A stretch of 64,000 nt of DNA from an uncultured Victivallis sp. Its GTDB lineage: Bacteria > Verrucomicrobiota > Lentisphaeria > Victivallales > Victivallaceae. Position 1 is the first letter of the stretch. Each line of letters opens with the position of its first letter. The DNA lies in NCBI RefSeq assembly GCF_944391105.1, contig NZ_CALXSK010000001.1:186001-250000 (forward strand), in the 5' to 3' direction. Positions 61,146 through 64,000 of this stretch are shown here, one piece after another. A program made the position numbers and the translations under genes. The notes under the pieces are model-generated. The model did not search any database, was not told the origin of the DNA, and saw only the letters and a list, made by a program, of their open reading frames with translations.

Positions 61146-62501
61146 ATGAATCTCGACATTTGCACCAAACTTTTCGAACCTTTTGCGAACGGGACACTCT
61201 ATGCGGGGTTCTCCGGCGGAGCGGACAGCACGGCGGCGCTTCTCGCGGCGCGCCGGTTCCGCGACCGCTCCGGCTGCCGCCTCGTTGCGATTCATTTCGA
61301 CCATGGGCTGCGAGGCGCGGAGTCGGCCCGGGAGGCGGAGGCGGCCGGACGGTTCGCAGCGGAACACGATGTGGAGTTCCGATGCATCCCCCTGAAACTC
61401 GAATCCGGCCCGAACCTTGAAGCGAGAGCGCGCAATGCGCGGCTCGAATGGTGGCGCAAACTCGCGGGCGAACGGAGCGATGCGGCGGTCGTGCTCGGAC
61501 ATCACGCCGACGACCGGGCGGAAAATCTGATGCTCCGGCTCGCGCGCGGCTCGAATGTGAGCGGATTGATTGCGCTGCGTGAACGTTCCGTCGTCGCAGG
61601 GGTGACGGTTCTCAGGCCGCTGCTCCGTTTCCGGCGCGCTGAAATCGAGGCGTTTCTGCGCGCCTCCGGCATCGAACGCTGGGCGGAGGATTCGAGCAAT
61701 TCCGATGACCGATTCGCCCGGAACGGGCTGCGCAACAGGATCCTCCCGGACTTCTACGCGCTCACGCCGGGGAGCGAAACGGGGCTTTTCCGGTCGCTCG
61801 ACGCGCTGGAAGACGATGCGGAATTCCTTGATCAGGAAGCAGAAAGGCGGTTTCGATCCATCGGCGGGCAATCGGTCATGCCGCTCAAATTCTGGCAGGA
61901 ACAACCGGCCGCATTGCGGATCCGCCTGTTGCGCAGATTCCTCACGGAACAATCGGGCCGCGACCTCATTCCGAATCGCGGTCTCGTCGAACGCCTCACG
62001 GAGCTGCGCGACACGAATTCCGCACAATGGATTCCGCTCGACGCGCACCACTCGCTCCGGCTGCGGAGCGGAGAACTCTCGCTCATGCCTTATCCCCGCC
62101 GTCCGGAACCGGAGAGGAAACCGCAGCTGTGGGACTGGCGCCGGAAGCCGGTAATCCTGTGGAACGGATGTTGTTTCACTGCGGAAAAGGTCTCCTCCCC
62201 GGCAGCGGTAACGCTGAGAGAAGCGCTCTTTGACGCGGAAAAACTCCCCTGCCCGCTTCTCATCGATCTGCGGCAGACCGGCGATCGCCTGATCCCGTTC
62301 GGAGAAACCGCGCCGAAAAGCCTGAAAAAACTGCGGATCGACCGGAAGATTCCGGCGGAGACGCTCCTGCCCGTTCTGCGCGCCCCCGGAGAACCGCTCC
62401 TTGTCTGGGCCCCGGGAATCCGCCACGGAGCGACCGCCCCCGTAACACCGGAAACACTTGAAATCATCCGTCTCGTCATGCAGACCAATGCCCGACAATA
62501 A
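61146..62501 (+). CDS. tilS: tRNA(Ile)-lysidine synthase
   Basis: A 451-residue ATP-dependent ligase that turns C34 of tRNA-Ile(CAU) into lysidine so it reads AUA. The PP-loop SGGADS is at residues 23-28. HFDHGLRGAESAREAEAAGR, GHHADDRAENLMLRLARGS, the linker WAEDSSNSDDRFARNGLRN and a C-terminal domain (GDRLIPFGETAPKSLKKL) are typical. ATG 61146 places the PP-loop at the standard distance from the N-terminus. No strong ribosome site is visible. Confidence 0.94.
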   Translation: MNLDICTKLFEPFANGTLYAGFSGGADSTAALLAARRFRDRSGCRLVAIHFDHGLRGAESAREAEAAGRFAAEHDVEFRCIPLKLESGPNLEARARNARLEWWRKLAGERSDAAVVLGHHADDRAENLMLRLARGSNVSGLIALRERSVVAGVTVLRPLLRFRRAEIEAFLRASGIERWAEDSSNSDDRFARNGLRNRILPDFYALTPGSETGLFRSLDALEDDAEFLDQEAERRFRSIGGQSVMPLKFWQEQPAALRIRLLRRFLTEQSGRDLIPNRGLVERLTELRDTNSAQWIPLDAHHSLRLRSGELSLMPYPRRPEPERKPQLWDWRRKPVILWNGCCFTAEKVSSPAAVTLREALFDAEKLPCPLLIDLRQTGDRLIPFGETAPKSLKKLRIDRKIPAETLLPVLRAPGEPLLVWAPGIRHGATAPVTPETLEIIRLVMQTNARQ

Positions 62502-62517
62502 CAGAAAGGGTTGTTTT

Positions 62518-63723
62518 ATGGCTCGAAATCCGGACATTCCACTCTACGAGCGGTATATCGAACAGTATCTGGACCGGGCGCTCACCGCACCGGAAATCAG
62601 GGAAGATCCGCCGCTGCGGTTTCATCCCGAGGTTGACGACTACACGATGAGCATGGGAATGGCACAGACGCCCCGGGGGCGCATCTGGCTCGGATGGTTC
62701 GCGGGCGGCGACGACGAACGGGCGGTGATCGTACTCGCGTACAGCGACGACGGCGGCGAAACGTTTTCCGGACCGCGCTTCTTCCTCGAACCGGGTTACG
62801 TGGAGTGCGGGATCCACCTTTCGGCGGTGGTGGGGAATCTCTGGACGGCGCCGGACGGAAGACTTTTCCTCTTCTTCACGCAGAGTCTCGGCTACTTCGA
62901 CGGGCGGGGCGGAAGCTGGTACAGCGTCTGCGCGAATCCCGATTCCGCCACGCCGGAATGGAGTGTCCCGCAACGGATCTGGCACGGGGCGTCGCTGAAC
63001 AAGCCGACAGTGCTCAGAGACGGAAGCTGGTTTCTGCCGGTCGCCCTCTGGCCGCGCGAGATGATTGCGATCGAAGCGGTCGGCCTCTTCCGGACCGGGG
63101 AACGGAGCGGACTCTTCCACGAGCTCGATCCCGAACGCAAAGCCCAGGTGTTCGTCTCGAAAGACGCCGGAAAAACCTGGGTGAAGCGCGGCGGGGCGGT
63201 CAATTTCGACCGCACTTTCGACGAACACATGATCGTCGAGCGGAACGACGGTTCGCTCTTCATGTACCTCCGCTCGAAACACGGCACGACAAAAAGCGAA
63301 TCGTTCGACGGCGGATACACGTGGAGTGAACCGGTTCCCGCCGGATTTCCGAACGCGAGCGCCCGCTTTTTCCTGCGCAGACTGCGTTCCGGAAATCTGC
63401 TGCTGGTGCGGCACGCGAATCCGGAGGAGCCGGAGGCGCGTTCCCATCTGACCGCATTCCTCTCCGACGACGAGGGGGAAAGCTGGAAGGGGGGGCTGCT
63501 GCTCGACGAACGGCACGGCATAAGTTATCCGGACGGCTTCCAGAGCGAGGACGGCAGGATTTTCATTCAGTACGACTACAAACGCGAATGCGGGGAGATT
63601 CTGCTCGCGACGTTCACGGAAGCCGACGTTCTTTCCGGGAAGGATGTCTCGCGGGAAATGCGCCTGAAGCACACGCTCGTGCAGTCCCGCACGCGCCGTC
63701 TGGAAAAAGCCGCGGAGAAGTGA
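62518..63723 (+). CDS. Sialidase/BNR-repeat family protein
   Basis: A 401-residue six-bladed propeller protein with four Asp-box repeats: SDDGGETFSG, SKDAGKTWVK, SFDGGYTWSE and SDDEGESWKG. There is no signal peptide, so it is probably cytoplasmic. Classical GH33 sialidases have an Arg triad and a Tyr-Glu pair; I can see suitable Arg residues but cannot confirm the triad. It is often found in Lentisphaerota and Planctomycetota as an exo-alpha-sialidase-like protein. It starts 16 bp after tilS with GAAAGGG upstream. Confidence 0.8.
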   Translation: MARNPDIPLYERYIEQYLDRALTAPEIREDPPLRFHPEVDDYTMSMGMAQTPRGRIWLGWFAGGDDERAVIVLAYSDDGGETFSGPRFFLEPGYVECGIHLSAVVGNLWTAPDGRLFLFFTQSLGYFDGRGGSWYSVCANPDSATPEWSVPQRIWHGASLNKPTVLRDGSWFLPVALWPREMIAIEAVGLFRTGERSGLFHELDPERKAQVFVSKDAGKTWVKRGGAVNFDRTFDEHMIVERNDGSLFMYLRSKHGTTKSESFDGGYTWSEPVPAGFPNASARFFLRRLRSGNLLLVRHANPEEPEARSHLTAFLSDDEGESWKGGLLLDERHGISYPDGFQSEDGRIFIQYDYKRECGEILLATFTEADVLSGKDVSREMRLKHTLVQSRTRRLEKAAEK

Positions 63724-63724
63724 A

Positions 63725-64000
63725 TCAGCCGTCCCGCCGGAACATGACTCTCGTCGTATCCGCGGGCAGCAGAGCATAAAAACCGGCCCGCGTCTCCGTG
63801 GGTTCGGTGGAGACGGCCCGCGTCAGAATGTACGCGAAATTCCGGTCAGGACGGTTCAGCTCGAAATCGTACAAATCGACAAAGAAAAACGTCCAACGTT
63901 CCGGCGGAAGCACTGCAATCTCCCAGTGCAAACGTCCCTCTTCATGCTTCGAAATCAGGAACGTTCTCTCCTGCGGGGCGGGGACACAAATCAGGCGGGA
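63725..64000 (-). CDS. C-terminal part of an unknown protein
   Basis: The frame is open from the window edge to a stop at 63725, giving at least 91 residues. It includes HEEGRLHWEIAVLPPERWTF, then FFVDLYDFELNRPDRNFAYI and a tail ending RVMFRRDG. It looks beta-rich and has no recognised motif. The gene converges with the sialidase-like gene with one base between stops. The start lies outside the window. Confidence 0.55.
   Translation of the reverse strand, partial: SRLICVPAPQERTFLISKHEEGRLHWEIAVLPPERWTFFFVDLYDFELNRPDRNFAYILTRAVSTEPTETRAGFYALLPADTTRVMFRRDG

Noticed and set aside
1..64000. rRNA, tRNA, CRISPR, insertion sequence or prophage features
   Set aside because: I found no cloverleaf-like stretch ending in CCA, no rRNA signature, no transposase, integrase or recombinase, and no repeat-spacer array.

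Overview
This 64 kb window comes from a high-GC Gram-negative bacterium. Gene content points to Lentisphaerota, Victivallales/Victivallis-like: H-X9-DG pseudopilins next to secreted glycosidases, LacI/GntR/XylR sugar regulators, GHL10, GH20, sialidase-like and CE12 carbohydrate enzymes, and a full outer-membrane toolkit (LptD, RfaD, Lnt, RND efflux). This placement is an inference from gene content. I saw no rRNA, tRNA, CRISPR array or insertion sequence.

Layout. 1-4905: end of an NCS2 purine permease, then a cassette of frameshifted GntR/LacI-type regulator, H-X9-DG pseudopilin and GH39-like glycosidase. 4949-8284 (minus): ADP-ribosylglycohydrolase, then the operon rsmB-like, trmL, small membrane protein. 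8542-12916: RND efflux adaptor and pump. 13008-15218 (minus): a double-length PilT-type ATPase holding two complete motor units. 15345-23181: dut, facing a six-gene minus-strand array nadB, pcnB, GHL10, PHP, aldo/keto reductase, DA1-like peptidase, headed by a palindrome over the nadB promoter. 23347-27716: lnt, DUF89, CvfB-like, DUF2059, ABM. 28087-29394: MFS transporter.

29469-33741: a second, intact and AT-richer cassette of LacI regulator, pseudopilin and glycosidase with its own promoter and operator. 33763-37069: zinc-ribbon membrane protein, then YqiJ-like protein, a 53-residue membrane protein and a flotillin with 22-residue repeats. 37142-43804: phosphoesterase/beta-propeller fusion, rlmI, nrdR, lipoprotein, pheA and amrB. 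43812-47610: XylR-type regulator divergent from a GH5-like glycosidase, a galactonate-dehydratase-like enzyme and the wreck of an SDR dehydrogenase. 47693-48834: ilvC with promoter, structured leader and terminator. 48993-53857: GH20-like enzyme, iron alcohol dehydrogenase, CE12 esterase, ABM and a GT2 glycosyltransferase. 53812-60461 (minus): MDR dehydrogenase, lptD, rfaD and rsmB as one overlapping operon. 60470-64000: rdgB and tilS divergent, a sialidase-like protein and a partial unknown gene.

The main theme is polysaccharide foraging coupled to envelope functions. The most notable pattern is the regulator, pseudopilin, glycosidase gene order, which occurs twice with a 30-residue identical pilin head but unrelated regulators and clearly different glycosidases. 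It suggests a modular display or secretion unit. Also unusual are the tandem PilT ATPase, the secreted LIM-like/DA1 metallopeptidase, and the MDR dehydrogenase with two Rossmann-like segments heading the lptD operon.
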